From: Thecamonas trahens ATCC 50062
Taxonomy: Eukaryota; Apusozoa; Apusomonadida; Apusomonadidae
Direction of reading: 5' to 3'
Length of the DNA: 64,000 nucleotides
Assembly (NCBI RefSeq): GCF_000142905.1
Contig: NW_013657658.1
Location: 76,998-140,997 of the forward strand
The position numbers and the translations under genes were made by a program. This document shows, in pieces, positions 18,323 to 28,702 of this stretch. The notes beneath the pieces are model-generated. The model was given only the letters and a program-made list of their open reading frames with translations. It was not told the DNA's origin and did not search any database. The stretch's first letter is position 1, and every line of letters starts with the position of its first letter.

Positions 18323-21300
18323 CTACATGAAGCGCGAGAGGAACTTGCGCCCAAACTTGGAGGAGAGCAGCTTGACCTTCATGTCGCTCTTGTTCTTCTT
18401 GAGGATCTCCATCTTGGCAGCAAAGACAGCCTCGGCCTCGGCCTCGGATGGCGCCGCCGCTGGGTGGTGCGCTGCATCGCCGAGGAGGACCCGCATCTTG
18501 AGCGCAGTCGGGCCAGAGACCAGCGCCTTGCACTGCTTGACAAACGGCTTGTTGTTGGAAGGTCGAGCAGGCTCTCATACTCTTCGATGAGCTGTTTCTG
18601 CCGGAGACGGACCGACTTGTGGCGCTTCCCCAGCTCGCGCGATGACTTGCGGAGCCGGAGAAGAATGACATAGACCGGGATGCCGAGCTCCGGCGCCGAG
18701 TATCGGGCTTTGTCGGCCTTGGCCTCGGCCACAAGATGGGAGAGCCGCGGCACGTTGAAGATGCACGACCTGTACTCGTTCTTGAGATCGTAGTACACCG
18801 CAGCCGCGATCAGGTTCACAAAGCTCGCAGAAATGAGCTCGCCCTTCTTGCCCACCATCGAGATCTGAAGGAGTGGTGTGGCGCCGTTGCCGCAGCAGGC
18901 ATCTTTCAGCATCTGGAGCTTGCGATTGAACGAGATGGTGGCCAAAATGCCTGCTACGCCCTGCAAGGTCCGTGACGGGTGCCGGAGAATGGTCGCGCCG
19001 TCGGCGCCGACGGTGATATCCGGAGCGCTTTCTGAAGCAGTTGCTGGGACCGGGGCTGGGGCCGGGGCCTCACCATCGGCGCCCTCGGCGTCGGCCGCCC
19101 CTGGAAGCGCGTCCGGGTCCACATCTCCCAGCAGCGCAGTGATGTTGACGAGTCGGATGTTCGTGGCAAAGCGGCAGATCTCGATGTCCAGCTCGCCGTA
19201 CATCCACTTGCGGGACTTGAGCTTGCGGATGTCCTCTCGCACTTCGGCGACGCGAACGCGATGGAACTGATCGTCGCGCTGGTGCTCGGCGGCTAGGTCG
19301 TGGGCACGGCGGAAGATGTTGTACGCGTTCGGCTCTGCTCCCGGCAGGTGGTGGTTGGCAAAGGCCTGGCCCTTGAGGGTGATGACTTCGGCGTCAGAGA
19401 AGAGAACGTCAGAGAGGTTTGCCGAGGGAGCGCCGACGAGCAACATGCCCGAGTTTGCCTCACCGACCTTGCGACGAGAGTGCATGGACTGGAAGCACGG
19501 ATCGCAGACACGGGTCTTGCTCACCTTGGTGGTGCCGGGGTGATTCATCATGACCTTGTGCGGCGAGCACGAGCCGCACACCAGCTTGCCGCACATCCGG
19601 CAGTGATGGCGGCGGAACATGCCAAGCTCCTTGGATTTGCACACCTGACAACGCTTGGTTGCGTTGTCGGGCGTCATCTGCTCGGGGTGAAGCGCAACCG
19701 GGAACCGCTCGTGGACTGCCTTGTGGCGAGCAGCAATGTCCTCGCGGTCGTCACCGGCGGTGGCGGCCTGGGCCTCGGCCTCAAGCCGGCTCGCCATCTC
19801 GGGATCGCAATGGCTCTGAATGACCGCTGGGGTCACGTACTTGAGATCGTCCACCCTCGCCAGAGGAAAAACGACGCAGCCCTTTGGGTAGCGCCCGATC
19901 CAGGCGGCAGGCTCGTCGTCGGCGCCAAGCTCGAGCGATCCGCCCTCGCTTGCAATGTCCCAAAAGTCGTATGAAATACCGAGGAGACCAAAGATGGAGG
20001 CCCAGAGGCGAATGCTCTCTTTGGTCACGCCCGGCGCTGTCACAAACAGCGCGTCCTTCGGCGATTCATCAACGCTGTAGACCGGCGCCACACGGGTGTA
20101 GAGCTCAACCTTCTGCACCGCGCTCCCTGCGTAGCAGAGCGAGATGGCCCAATGACCTTCGGAGAAAAGCTCCGAGTCGGACGGGACGGCCATCGACGCG
20201 GTGAAGCTCGAGCTCCCCTCAACAGGCGCCCACTCGGTGGTGAGCCACCCGTCCGGGGCGCGGAGCTGGAGCTCGTAGTCCTGGCCAAGAGCCACGCTGC
20301 GCTGGCCCAGCACCGCTACATCTGCGGTGACTACGACTTGCTCGCCCGGCCGGACGCCTGGTGGGCCGCGGATCTCGGCTAGAACAACCGGGAAGAAGAG
20401 CGGGATGGTGCGGACACAGGCACCGGTCGGCACACCAGCGACAAGGACACGGATGCCAAGGACCAGGTGGCGGAGAGGCGGCAGCGCGCTCAGCTCCTGG
20501 CTGTTGGCCGGTAGCACAATCGTGATCGAGCCCTCGAGCACAGCCCGTCCACCAATGGCTAGCCGGCCGACCGGAAGCGACGAATGCGAGCCGCTGGCGA
20601 CCGCCAGGGGAGACTCATCGGGGAGGAACGGAGCGACGGAGACATGCTGGGCCGGCGACGGCAGGCCGCCCACGTTTTCAACGGTAATGCCGGAGATGGC
20701 CACGGCCGAGCCTGGCTCAAACAGGCCAGACGGTGCGAGCGGGGCGATGGTCATCTCGTCGATGACAAGCGCGTACGAGGCAAGCGACTCGGAGACCACG
20801 CGGGTTGGATCGTCGTCGGCGACGACGCGGAATCGCTGCTCGCCATCACGGCCGCGAGTGCCGGCCGGCGAGCCGGCGCGGCCGCTCGAGCCCGAGTTCC
20901 CCGAGCGTCCACTTGGTCCGGTGCTCCCGTTGGAGCCGTCTCGGCCGTCCGAGCCCGGTCCGTCAAAGACCCCGCGCGAGCACTGGCCACACCGGTTACC
21001 GGCCGACATCTTGCCGCCCGGATACGCGCCGCACGACTTGCAGAACGTGGTGTGGCAGTACGGACAGACAGCGCCGGTGTTGCCAGCGCATCCAATCGGG
21101 CACGGCCGCGAGCTAGTGTTTGGGTTGGGGACGGCAGCGCCGCCAGCTCCGCCAGCTCCGCCGGCTCCACCTGCGCCCGCCGCTCCACCTGCGCCTGCTC
21201 GGCCGGCCCGCCCGGCGTCTCCGCCGGCGCCGCCGTCGACCCGGGTGTCGAGCAAAGCCAGAAGATGCATATCGCTCTCTGCCACAGTGACCACGATGGA

Positions 21301-21999
21301 GCCGCCGTTGCCGCCGTTGCCGCCCGCGCCGCCATTGCCGCCGTCGCCGCCACCCGCCCCATTGCCGCCCCATCCACCGTCCTTGCCGCTTGTGCCATCA
21401 CTACCTCTCTTGCCGTACTCCGTGGCCGCCTGCCCGGCGCGGCCAGGCTCGCCGGCGCCACCAGTGCCACCGGCGCCGCCATCACCGCCGTCGCCGCCAG
21501 CACCGCCGTCGCCGCCGTCGCCGCCGCGAGCATCGAGCACGGCAATAGCTCCAGGAGGGAGCGAGATCGGGGCATCTGCCACGCCAGCTAGCACCAAGGC
21601 ACCCGGCTCGCCAGAGACGCGCACCTCGAGACGTCCGCCGTCGCCGCCGTGGCCAGCATCGCCGGCGTCTCCGCCATTGCCGCCTGGCCTTCCATTTCCG
21701 CCGACCCCCGCAGGGTACCCGCCATCACTTCCTGGGCTCCCAGAATTGCCGTCGCCACCATCGTTGCCGCGAGCGCCGTCGTTGCCGCGAGCAGAGAAAA
21801 CAGATCCTTCCAAAGTAGAGCAGGTGGACGGCTCGTGCTTCGAGCGGACCGCCAGCGGAAACGTGACATCGAGCGGCGAAGGCATGGCCTCGCCCTGCGG
21901 CGCAAGGGCAAGCACACCCGGCGGCAGACGTTCGTGCCCTTGCTCACAACCCTGCTCGCCCACTTGGTTGCTCGTCGAAGGCCCGGCTTTGTCCGCCAT
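18323..21999 (-). CDS. Large glycine-rich FYVE zinc-finger protein, one frameshift
   Basis: About 1,225 residues. Order: a short N-terminus; about 240 residues of GGxGGxGG / GxDGxxG repeats (about 66-300) interrupted by a beta-rich patch; a Cys cluster (CPYCHTTFCKSC ... CGQC); more Gly repeats; a beta-sandwich-like region; a FYVE finger at about 783-845 with CQVCKSKELG, FRRHHCRMCGKLVCGSC and TRVCDPC; and a conserved-looking C-terminal region. RRHHCR and RVC are the phosphatidylinositol-3-phosphate binding marks, so endosomal membranes are the likely site. Near 18560 the frame must shift by -1: LLDLP continues as NNKPFVKQ and ends FGRKFLSRFM with TAG at 18323-18325. The other frame ends in Arg/Ser junk at 18379. 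The start is the ATG at 21997-21999. Confidence 0.72.
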
Positions 22000-22380
22000 G
22001 GCTATGTTTGAGCTAGAAGAGAGAGATACTCGCACAAAGCCAGTTGGCACATCACACCGACGGAGCGGAGGGGGGGGTGGGGGGGGGGGTGGCGGAGGGG
22101 ATTTTTTTGTGGCAGACAGCATCTGCCGGGAAACAGTTGAAGCCCAAGAGCCAGCCCAGCCAGCTAGCTCCTGTGCCACTTCATCACCACCGCAAACAGT
22201 GAGACAGTCACACACACGCACACACACGCACACACACCACCACACCACCACACCACCACACACCACACACCACAAAACAACCGCCGCCTAGTTCCCGCCG
22301 CCTGGATCACTGGTTCTGGTCACACACCCCATCCCCATCCCCCTCTCCCCACTCCACCTCCCCGTTGGCGCCAACTGGAC
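22000..22380. promoter_or_regulatory. Divergent promoter region with G-run and (CAC)n tract
   Basis: The spacer lies between the FYVE gene (minus) and the coiled-coil gene (plus). It holds a G-rich block (22066-22090), CA/CAC microsatellites (22208-22280) and C-rich sequence before the ATG at 22381. No other gene is seen. Confidence 0.45.
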
Positions 22381-23781
22381 ATGCCGTCGGCGCTGGCAAA
22401 GTCGATTGCGCGCGAGGCGGCGGTTATGGGCATCACGGCGCGGGATGGACGGGAGAGACAGAGGCAGAGGAAGGAAGGACGGAAGGAACGCCACCGGGCA
22501 CCGTCTTCACTGGCTGCGGCGGTCAAGCGTATTGTGGGGCCCGGGCGGTCGTCGCTCTCGTACGACGCGACCTTGTCCAATCTGGCAGCCGAGTCGGCGA
22601 CGACGCTGAGCTCGGCGCTGTCGCGAGCAAGGGCGCAGCAGACACGGGTAGCGCGGGTATTGCGCAGCTCGCGGCCATCGCCGTCGCTCCGGCGCGTCCG
22701 ATCGCCGCACGGCTCCCCCCACGGATCGTCATACGGCTACGAGTCCGAAAACGACAAGGCCTCCCGCGATGCGCGCCGGCGGCGGACGGCACGGAGAAGG
22801 GGGCGGCGGCCATCGATTGTAGACGCATCGAGCGCTGCATCGGCTGACATTGAGCACGCGGCGACGCTTCGGTCGCGCATGTCTGTACGGCGAAGGGCCA
22901 CGGCGGGCTCGTCGCCGGCCAGCGGATCGGACTTTCGGGACTCAGGGCTCGAGTCTGTGGCGGCGTGGGTCTCGCCCATTGCGCGGCAGCGCGAGAGCTC
23001 GCCCATTGCGCGACGGTACGAATCCTCGCCCGGCGTGCCGCGGCCAAGACAAGGTGAGCGCGCGGGTCGGACGCAGTCGCCGACGGCGATGGCGCTGCAG
23101 TCGGAGAATGAGAAGCTCAAGCAAGAGAACAAGATGCTCCGCGAGAGCGTAGAGGCGGCCGAAGCCGAGCTCGAAACTGCGATGGCCACCATGGTCGAGC
23201 TTCGCAACCAGGCAACAGCACTCAAGTCGCAGGTGCGCTCGCATGGCGGAGCGTCTGCGACAGAAGCAACTCTGCGGCGCGAGCTGGCGGCGGCGCGGCG
23301 CGAGCTGGCAGAATCGCGGAAGCGCAGCCCCGTCAGAGGCGTGGCAGCGGATGCGGCGATGGAGGCTGAGCTTGCAGCAGAGGTCAAGCGGCGGTTTGTG
23401 GCGGAGGAGCGGGCAGAGGAGCTCAAGGGCGGACTGGACGCCATGAAGGATCGGCTCTCTACGCTCACCATCTCGATGCGGGAGCTCGAAGCGGCGTCGC
23501 AGGCGAATGTGTGCGGAATATGCCGTGGGAGAGGCGGGCTGTCCCGGGCGTCAACGCTGTCGATGACGGATCTGCGGCAGGAAACCGGTGGCGGCAGAGG
23601 CTCGCACGGGATGTCGCGCGAGCAGGAGATTGCGATCCGGCAGCGCGACGAGGCAGTGGCAGAGGTCCAGCGACTTCGGCGTGAACTGGCGACAAACGCC
23701 GAGAGGCTGGCAAAGAAGGACGCAGGACTGCGTGCGGTGACGCGGCAGTTGAAGGCGTTGCGATCGCAGTTGGGGCCGTAA
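22381..23781 (+). CDS. Coiled-coil protein of unknown function
   Basis: 466 residues from an ATG at 22381. The first half is basic and Ser/Arg-rich, with repeated SPIARxxESSP and RSPHGSPHGSS motifs suited to phosphorylation. The second half is mainly coiled coil: ALQSENEKLKQENKMLRESV, RRELAAARRELAESRKR, then EEHELIX-like KRRFVAEERAEELKGGL and a final helix AEVQRLRRELATNAERLAKK. A small Cys pair (CGICRGRGG) sits between helices. It resembles centrosomal or flagellar scaffold proteins only in general layout; no family is recognised. It ends 25 bp before the first ATG of the next gene. Confidence 0.62.
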   Translation: MPSALAKSIAREAAVMGITARDGRERQRQRKEGRKERHRAPSSLAAAVKRIVGPGRSSLSYDATLSNLAAESATTLSSALSRARAQQTRVARVLRSSRPSPSLRRVRSPHGSPHGSSYGYESENDKASRDARRRRTARRRGRRPSIVDASSAASADIEHAATLRSRMSVRRRATAGSSPASGSDFRDSGLESVAAWVSPIARQRESSPIARRYESSPGVPRPRQGERAGRTQSPTAMALQSENEKLKQENKMLRESVEAAEAELETAMATMVELRNQATALKSQVRSHGGASATEATLRRELAAARRELAESRKRSPVRGVAADAAMEAELAAEVKRRFVAEERAEELKGGLDAMKDRLSTLTISMRELEAASQANVCGICRGRGGLSRASTLSMTDLRQETGGGRGSHGMSREQEIAIRQRDEAVAEVQRLRRELATNAERLAKKDAGLRAVTRQLKALRSQLGP

Positions 23782-23806
23782 ACAGGGACCAAATGTGGCC
23801 AAGGCC

Positions 23807-24598
23807 ATGTTGCGGCCTCAGTCAGCGGGGAGATTGGCCACGAGCTCGCCACCTGTCGCGCCTTCCCCACCCCCTCCCTCCATGGCCGCCAGACGCCATG
23901 GGCGCCCTGTCTATTGCACATACGACGACTCGAACGGCGGACGGGTCAAGGCTCGCCAAGAGTGGCGCGACTGCCTCACCTGCGCCGCCTCGGCCTCGAC
24001 TCGCTGGTTCCGTGTCTGTGCCGTCTGTGCCACCGCCTGCCACCCCGATCACCAGCTCGGCCCCGTCCACGCCTCGCGCATCGTCTGCGACTGCGCCACC
24101 CATCCGGCCTGCATCATGCGCATCGAGAATGCAAAGTCTGGCGGTGCTGTTTGGAGTATGGCCCCCCCTGCCGCCACCGCCGCCGGGCAAATGTCGTCGT
24201 CGATCCGGACGGAGAGTCAGTCCTCGGCTGCTCCCCCCCATCCGTCGCTCTCTGCTGCCCGTACTGCTGGTCTTGCACGTGGGCATTCGCCAGACGTAGT
24301 TGACCTCGTCATTGCTGCTCTCGCCGCAGCTGGCTCGGGTGAGGTCGAGACCGAAGCAGTCCTTGCCCAGCTCGCCTCCCTTGCCGATGCATCCACGCCA
24401 AGTGCCGCTGGCGAGTGTGGCGCTGGCAGTGATGACGACAACGAGTGCGTCATCTGTATGGATGCCTCCCGCGAGCTTGCTGTTGTTCCTTGCGGCCATC
24501 GGTGCCTCTGCCGCGGGTGCGGAGCGCCGGGTGCGCTTGACGCGTGCCCGATGTGTCGAGGACCTGTCGAGGGCTATGTCCGGATCTTTGACGTGTAG
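23807..24598 (+). CDS. UBR-box plus RING-finger protein, probable E3 ubiquitin ligase
   Basis: 263 residues from the first ATG (23807), or 238 from the second at 23882, which has the better context (CTCCATGG). The N-terminal half is a UBR-type zinc box: QEWRDCLTCAA, FRVCAVCATACHPDHQLGP and IVCDCATHPAC follow the Cys/His spacing of N-recognin boxes. A flexible Ala/Ser linker and a helix follow. The C-terminus is a C3HC4 RING of the XIAP/MDM2 type: CVICMDASRELAVVPCGH, CLCRGC, CPMCRGPV. The inferred job is ubiquitylation of a substrate bound by the UBR box, possibly an N-degron. The gene follows the coiled-coil gene closely on the same strand and is convergent with the next. Confidence 0.7.
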   Translation: MLRPQSAGRLATSSPPVAPSPPPPSMAARRHGRPVYCTYDDSNGGRVKARQEWRDCLTCAASASTRWFRVCAVCATACHPDHQLGPVHASRIVCDCATHPACIMRIENAKSGGAVWSMAPPAATAAGQMSSSIRTESQSSAAPPHPSLSAARTAGLARGHSPDVVDLVIAALAAAGSGEVETEAVLAQLASLADASTPSAAGECGAGSDDDNECVICMDASRELAVVPCGHRCLCRGCGAPGALDACPMCRGPVEGYVRIFDV

Positions 24599-24614
24599 CG
24601 GTGGACGCATTTAT

Positions 24615-27257
24615 TTACTCCTTGCCGTCCCCCATCCACAGCCACGTCGTCGCAAATGGCGCAAACAAGACGTCATAGTTCTTGACCTTGTGCCGCGCCC
24701 TGAACTCCAGCGGGTCCACGCTCTCCTTAGGCGGCATGAGTGTCAGACCAACGTCGATGTGGCCGAGCTGGCGATAGGCGTCGGTGACCACCCTTTCGCC
24801 AGTGTATTCGTCGCTCGCCTCCTTCTTGGCAGCCTTGGTGAACGCAGGCGCCTCGTCATGAAGCTGGAACCAGCGAAAGAGTGCCTGTTGGAGTGGACTG
24901 TACGGATTCCGGGGGCAGCTCCGCCGCGGAAAGACATCGTATGCTGCCTGGGCCACGCTCAACACCTCGCTCTTGTTGAGCTGCTCCACGTCGCAGCCCG
25001 GAAAGCCGAGCACGGCGCCGATGCTGGCCACCTTGAGTAGGCCTGTCATCACATCTGCAATGTTGCTCTCAAAGTGTGCCATGGTCGCCTCGCGCTTCCG
25101 AAACTTGACCAACAACGTGATCACAAACCGGATCCACTGCGGGAGACCGCGGCCGCTTGTGTGCAACCTCTCCAGCGCATCCTGCTTGCCTGTCTTGCTC
25201 GTAGCACCCACACTGGCCACGGCGGCTGGCGCACTCTCACTCACTGACGACTCATTGCCGCTCCTGCCCGAGTCGGACCCGGCCTCATCGGACATAAAGT
25301 CGTCGCTGCTTCCATCCCCTTCCGGCGCAGCCACCACACTCGACGACGACCCGCCCAACGGCTCATCATCGTCGAGCACAATCACGTCCTGCTGCCCGCC
25401 TTCATCCATACGCCCAACTCCCTTGGCTGGCGCAAAGCCGAGCGCAGACAAGGACCAGTTCTCGATCGCTCTCGCTTTGCCTGTCACCGAGCTCTGGATT
25501 GTGCGTAACTTGTTGACGACCAGCGGCCGGCAGTAGAACAGACCCCCCGCGCCCAGCCGCTTCAGCACCGAAAGGAGCACATCCGCCTCGCAGTCGGCTG
25601 ACGAGAGCGTCAACCATTCCACCAGCGCCACCTGCACCGCGCTCGCATTCACCTCGGTCGTGTGTTGGGGATACTTGTCCAGCTTTGCTCTGCTCAGCTC
25701 ACTGACCGCCAACTTGATGGCTTCCACGCTCACCGTCGTCTTGCCCATCGCCTGGATACCGAGCAAGTCCAGCAATTGCGACACCTTCTGCGCCCAGGAG
25801 TGCAGCTTGACCAGCTTGGTCTTGCCGAGCCACGCATCCGGCCCCTTCTGTCGCACGCCAGCCGCCAGCATGTACATCAGCGGCCGCGGAAGGCGGTGCC
25901 TGCGCACATTCTCAGTCACCTCGGGAACAACCGCGTGCCCGGTCTCGGCCTCATCTTCGTCCTCGGCCTCAGCATCGTCCTCGGCATCGTCTTTGTCCTC
26001 GCCCTCGTCCACCCCAGCAGCCGTGGCCTCGTCCTTGACCATACCCTCGGCCGCGGCCTCCTCCGACATGCTTTGCGGCTCGTACTCGGACTCGTCTCCA
26101 CTCTCGTTACTCTCCTCAACAGCCAGTAACGGCGACGGGAACGCCATCTCTACGAGCAAACTGCCTGACAATGTCCGCTTTGGCACAAACTTCTTGTTGG
26201 TGATGGCAATCTTTCGCGACGTGGATGACAACGACAACCCCGCCCGCCGCCCTGTGGGCAATGAACGGCGCTGTCCTCCTCCCCCTCCGGTTGCAACCTC
26301 GGCAATAGACTGGCCATGCCCGTCGTCGCTCGAGTCCGACACACTGGCGGCCTCGGCCTCGCCCGAGAGCGACGACGAAAGCGCCGATGACGGGCGCGAC
26401 GACGACGACAAAGCCGACCCCGACGCTGACCCCGACGCCGAATACTCACCCTTTTCCTCAGACTCCTCATCGCTGCCGGCCTCTGGCGGCGGCGTGGCCT
26501 CCACAAAGGCGATCGGACCACTTCGCACTGCCAGAGCCCTGTTTCGCTTAGCCGGGCGTCCGGCAATGACAGGCGCCGAATCGGTCCCAGCCGCCAACAG
26601 CCGCCGCTTCCGCACCGCATGCCGCACCGGCGAAATTATGTGCCCAAGGCCGAGGCCCGGAGCCAGATGCGGGGCGTCAAACGCATCTGCGCTCGTCACT
26701 GCGGCGTAGAGGGCATCGCCAAAGGCGTAGATGACCAGCGCTGAGAGGTTGTCGAGGTGGCCAAACAGAAGCGGAGAGGCTGCTGATCGCCTCATCTTGA
26801 CGACGCACGAGCGAGTGAGCCCGTGACTACCCTTGTCGTTCTTGATCTTGTAGTCAGGCATAAATAGCAGGTGCGGCTGAGCTGGCAGAGGCGCCCACGA
26901 CAGATGTACCGTCACTCCCTCCTCGCCCACCATCAGAGGCTGGCACCGTCCCAGCGCCACCAGATTCAGAACACCCTCTGTAGCCATGCCCTCCAACGTG
27001 TAGCCCACAACCTCTCCCTGAACCGACATCGACCCCATGTCCACCACTACGGCGACCTCTGCGCAATCACAAAGAGAGGTGGCTTCCACCACCACCACCC
27101 CCTCCCCCCTCCCCGTGGCCCCAGAACAGTGCCTGTGTGTGTGGCCCGGCAACCCCGGTGGCTGCCCGGACCACTCGCAAGTCGCCTTAACCATTTTTCG
27201 GTACGGAATGAGCAAATTCGTCCATCGCCGTCCCGCGACGCTCCATACACGTCGCAT
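24615..27257 (-). CDS. Large acidic protein of unknown function with SUMO-interaction motif
   Basis: 880 residues, no recognised domain. The first about 200 residues have beta-rich character (VVVDMGSMSVQGEVVGYTLE; VHLSWAPLPAQPHLLFM). The middle is long Ser/Asp/Glu disorder. A helical block (GKTTVSVEAIKLAVSELSRA; ALVEWLTLSSADCEADVLLS) precedes a textbook SUMO-interaction motif, QDVIVLDDDEP. The C-terminal 180 residues are helical (WIRFVITLLVKFRKREATMA; NPYSPLQQALFRWFQLHDE) and look globular. A nuclear role is likely from composition but is inference. The ATG is at 27255-27257. It ends 16 bp from the UBR/RING gene stop (convergent). Confidence 0.55.
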   Translation of the reverse strand: MRRVWSVAGRRWTNLLIPYRKMVKATCEWSGQPPGLPGHTHRHCSGATGRGEGVVVVEATSLCDCAEVAVVVDMGSMSVQGEVVGYTLEGMATEGVLNLVALGRCQPLMVGEEGVTVHLSWAPLPAQPHLLFMPDYKIKNDKGSHGLTRSCVVKMRRSAASPLLFGHLDNLSALVIYAFGDALYAAVTSADAFDAPHLAPGLGLGHIISPVRHAVRKRRLLAAGTDSAPVIAGRPAKRNRALAVRSGPIAFVEATPPPEAGSDEESEEKGEYSASGSASGSALSSSSRPSSALSSSLSGEAEAASVSDSSDDGHGQSIAEVATGGGGGQRRSLPTGRRAGLSLSSTSRKIAITNKKFVPKRTLSGSLLVEMAFPSPLLAVEESNESGDESEYEPQSMSEEAAAEGMVKDEATAAGVDEGEDKDDAEDDAEAEDEDEAETGHAVVPEVTENVRRHRLPRPLMYMLAAGVRQKGPDAWLGKTKLVKLHSWAQKVSQLLDLLGIQAMGKTTVSVEAIKLAVSELSRAKLDKYPQHTTEVNASAVQVALVEWLTLSSADCEADVLLSVLKRLGAGGLFYCRPLVVNKLRTIQSSVTGKARAIENWSLSALGFAPAKGVGRMDEGGQQDVIVLDDDEPLGGSSSSVVAAPEGDGSSDDFMSDEAGSDSGRSGNESSVSESAPAAVASVGATSKTGKQDALERLHTSGRGLPQWIRFVITLLVKFRKREATMAHFESNIADVMTGLLKVASIGAVLGFPGCDVEQLNKSEVLSVAQAAYDVFPRRSCPRNPYSPLQQALFRWFQLHDEAPAFTKAAKKEASDEYTGERVVTDAYRQLGHIDVGLTLMPPKESVDPLEFRARHKVKNYDVLFAPFATTWLWMGDGKE

Positions 27258-27513
27258 CGTCCATCAATCGCGGTAGAAGAGTAGTACAATGTGTTAATGG
27301 CTGCCACAACAGAAAACAGTCGGCGATGCAGAGATGGACGCCGCACGCGGCGCACAAGGTCCGCGGCCGGCATCGCTTACCATGAAGCTTCCGGCAGGCG
27401 AGGCAATCACATCGCAGAGCGGCTTGCTGGGTAGAGTGGTGATGACGAGCGGCCGCTGCAGAGGGACGCTCCCGCTTGCGCGACGGCGCGGAGCTGACGG
27501 CGTCAAGCACCAT
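27187..27513 (-). pseudogene. piggyBac-like C-terminal Cys-rich zinc-finger fragment
   Basis: An open frame of 108 codons from the ATG at 27511-27513. It carries a Cys-rich block LRCDCLACRKLHGKRCRPRT followed by LCAACGVHLCIADCF and LWQPLTH, preceded by a basic RKRERPS linker. The spacing CxxC..GKR..R..C..C...LC...CF...H is that of the C-terminal cysteine-rich domain of piggyBac transposases. No DDE core lies in the surrounding 2 kb, so this is at most a relic or a domesticated finger. It overlaps the first 71 bp of the 880-residue gene in another frame. It could also be an independent small zinc-finger gene. Confidence 0.35.
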
Positions 27514-28015
27514 CGAGTTGTTCACTTTGAGACGCGCGCGACAAAGCGTCCGAACGACCGTACCGCTAAATGATAACTCTTTGCGAGAGAGCGGACGTCA
27601 CACTCTGCATAGACTAGGCTGGCCGGTTGGGGCATGGAGACAGAGCCTGCGATGATCGACGATTGACGGCAGGACATGGGCCACGGCGGCACTACTGGAC
27701 TGATGGCCAGCAGCACGCCACCTCGCCCGGCTGTTCAGTGCCTTGCGATGAGCGGCAGGGTTCTGGCAGAGATGACGAGGATTCAAGCCGAGATGGACAA
27801 CCACGCCTGTGATGTGTACGGCATGATCAGATGGTGCCCGGAGACGACGTTCTGCCGTGTGTGGAGTTTAGACGGAGAGTGGCCAGCGCGGTCACGAGGG
27901 GCGGAGGGGGGGGGGGGGGGCTGACGCAGTGCTGGCGACCGGCGACGACGGCAGGCTGGGTTGTACAGGGTCAAGGGAGGGAGGGAGAGAGGAGGACGAC
28001 GGTGTTGTGCACACC
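27514..28015. other. Intergenic, no convincing gene
   Basis: This spacer contains a small plus-strand frame (ATG 27700, 74 codons, with RVLAEMTRIQAEMDNHACDV and an internal GTACGG donor-like site) and a G-run at 27908-27919. No second exon can be found for it, so it is not called as a gene. Confidence 0.4.
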
Positions 28016-28477
28016 TTACTTGGACTCTGCGCAGAAGGCGGCGTAGGCGTCGGCGTCCATGAGGCTCTCCAGCTCGTCGGGCTTGGCGATGGCAAGCTGA
28101 ACCATCCAGCCGTCCGACTCGGCAGCCGAGTTGACGAGGCCCGGGTCCTCCTCGAGGGTCTCGTTGACGGAGACGACCGAGCCTGTGATGGGCGCATAGA
28201 CGTCCGAGGCGGCCTTGGTCGAGTCAACGACAGCAAAGGTCTCGCCCTCGTCAAACTCGTCGCCCACGTCGGGCAGCTCGACGTACACGATCTCGCCGAG
28301 TGCGTCCTGGGCAAAGTCGGTGATACCGACGGTGGCTGTCTCGTCCTCGACGCGGATCCACTCATGGTCCTTGGAGTACAGAACGTGGGCAAGGCGGGCA
28401 GGCGCCATAGCACCCACGGCAGTGGCCATGCGAAGCCCAAGGCCCGCGCTGGCAGTAGAGGTAAACAGCCGCAGCAT
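28016..28477 (-). CDS. gcvH: Glycine cleavage system H protein, mitochondrial
   Basis: 153 residues. A positively charged, hydroxylated presequence (MLRLFTSTASAGLGLRMATA) points to mitochondria. The lipoyl-domain follows: YSKDHEWIRVED, TVGITDFAQDALGEIVYVEL, the lipoyl-lysine in VDSTKAASDVYAPITG, and the NETLEEDPGLVNSAAESDGW segment that is diagnostic for H protein. The H protein shuttles the aminomethyl group between the P, T and L proteins in glycine breakdown. No intron is needed and the length is standard for the family. Confidence 0.96.
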   Translation of the reverse strand: MLRLFTSTASAGLGLRMATAVGAMAPARLAHVLYSKDHEWIRVEDETATVGITDFAQDALGEIVYVELPDVGDEFDEGETFAVVDSTKAASDVYAPITGSVVSVNETLEEDPGLVNSAAESDGWMVQLAIAKPDELESLMDADAYAAFCAESK

Positions 28478-28702
28478 GAGAAAGTAACTGGTGACCGAAA
28501 TCCAAAGAAAACTGTGCTGCCGCCTCAGGCCAACGCAACCGCCGCTCGGCCGCCGGTGACGGCGAGTGACGCCGTCGCGCGGCCGTCGGTGACATGAGCA
28601 TTCATTACTTGCTGCTGTGAAGGAAGTCGGCGGAGACTACAACCTGTGGTCAAACAACAACTCCATTGGTAGAATGGCTGTACCTCGACCGGCGGTCGCC
28701 TC

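Noticed and set aside
20327-22291. 654-codon Pro-rich plus-strand frame
   Set aside because: It is the antisense shadow of the Gly-rich FYVE gene (Gly codons read as Pro/Ala).
27700-27924. Small plus-strand frame with a GTACGG donor-like site
   Set aside because: No second exon or family could be found, and the frame ends in a G-run; left as a note only.
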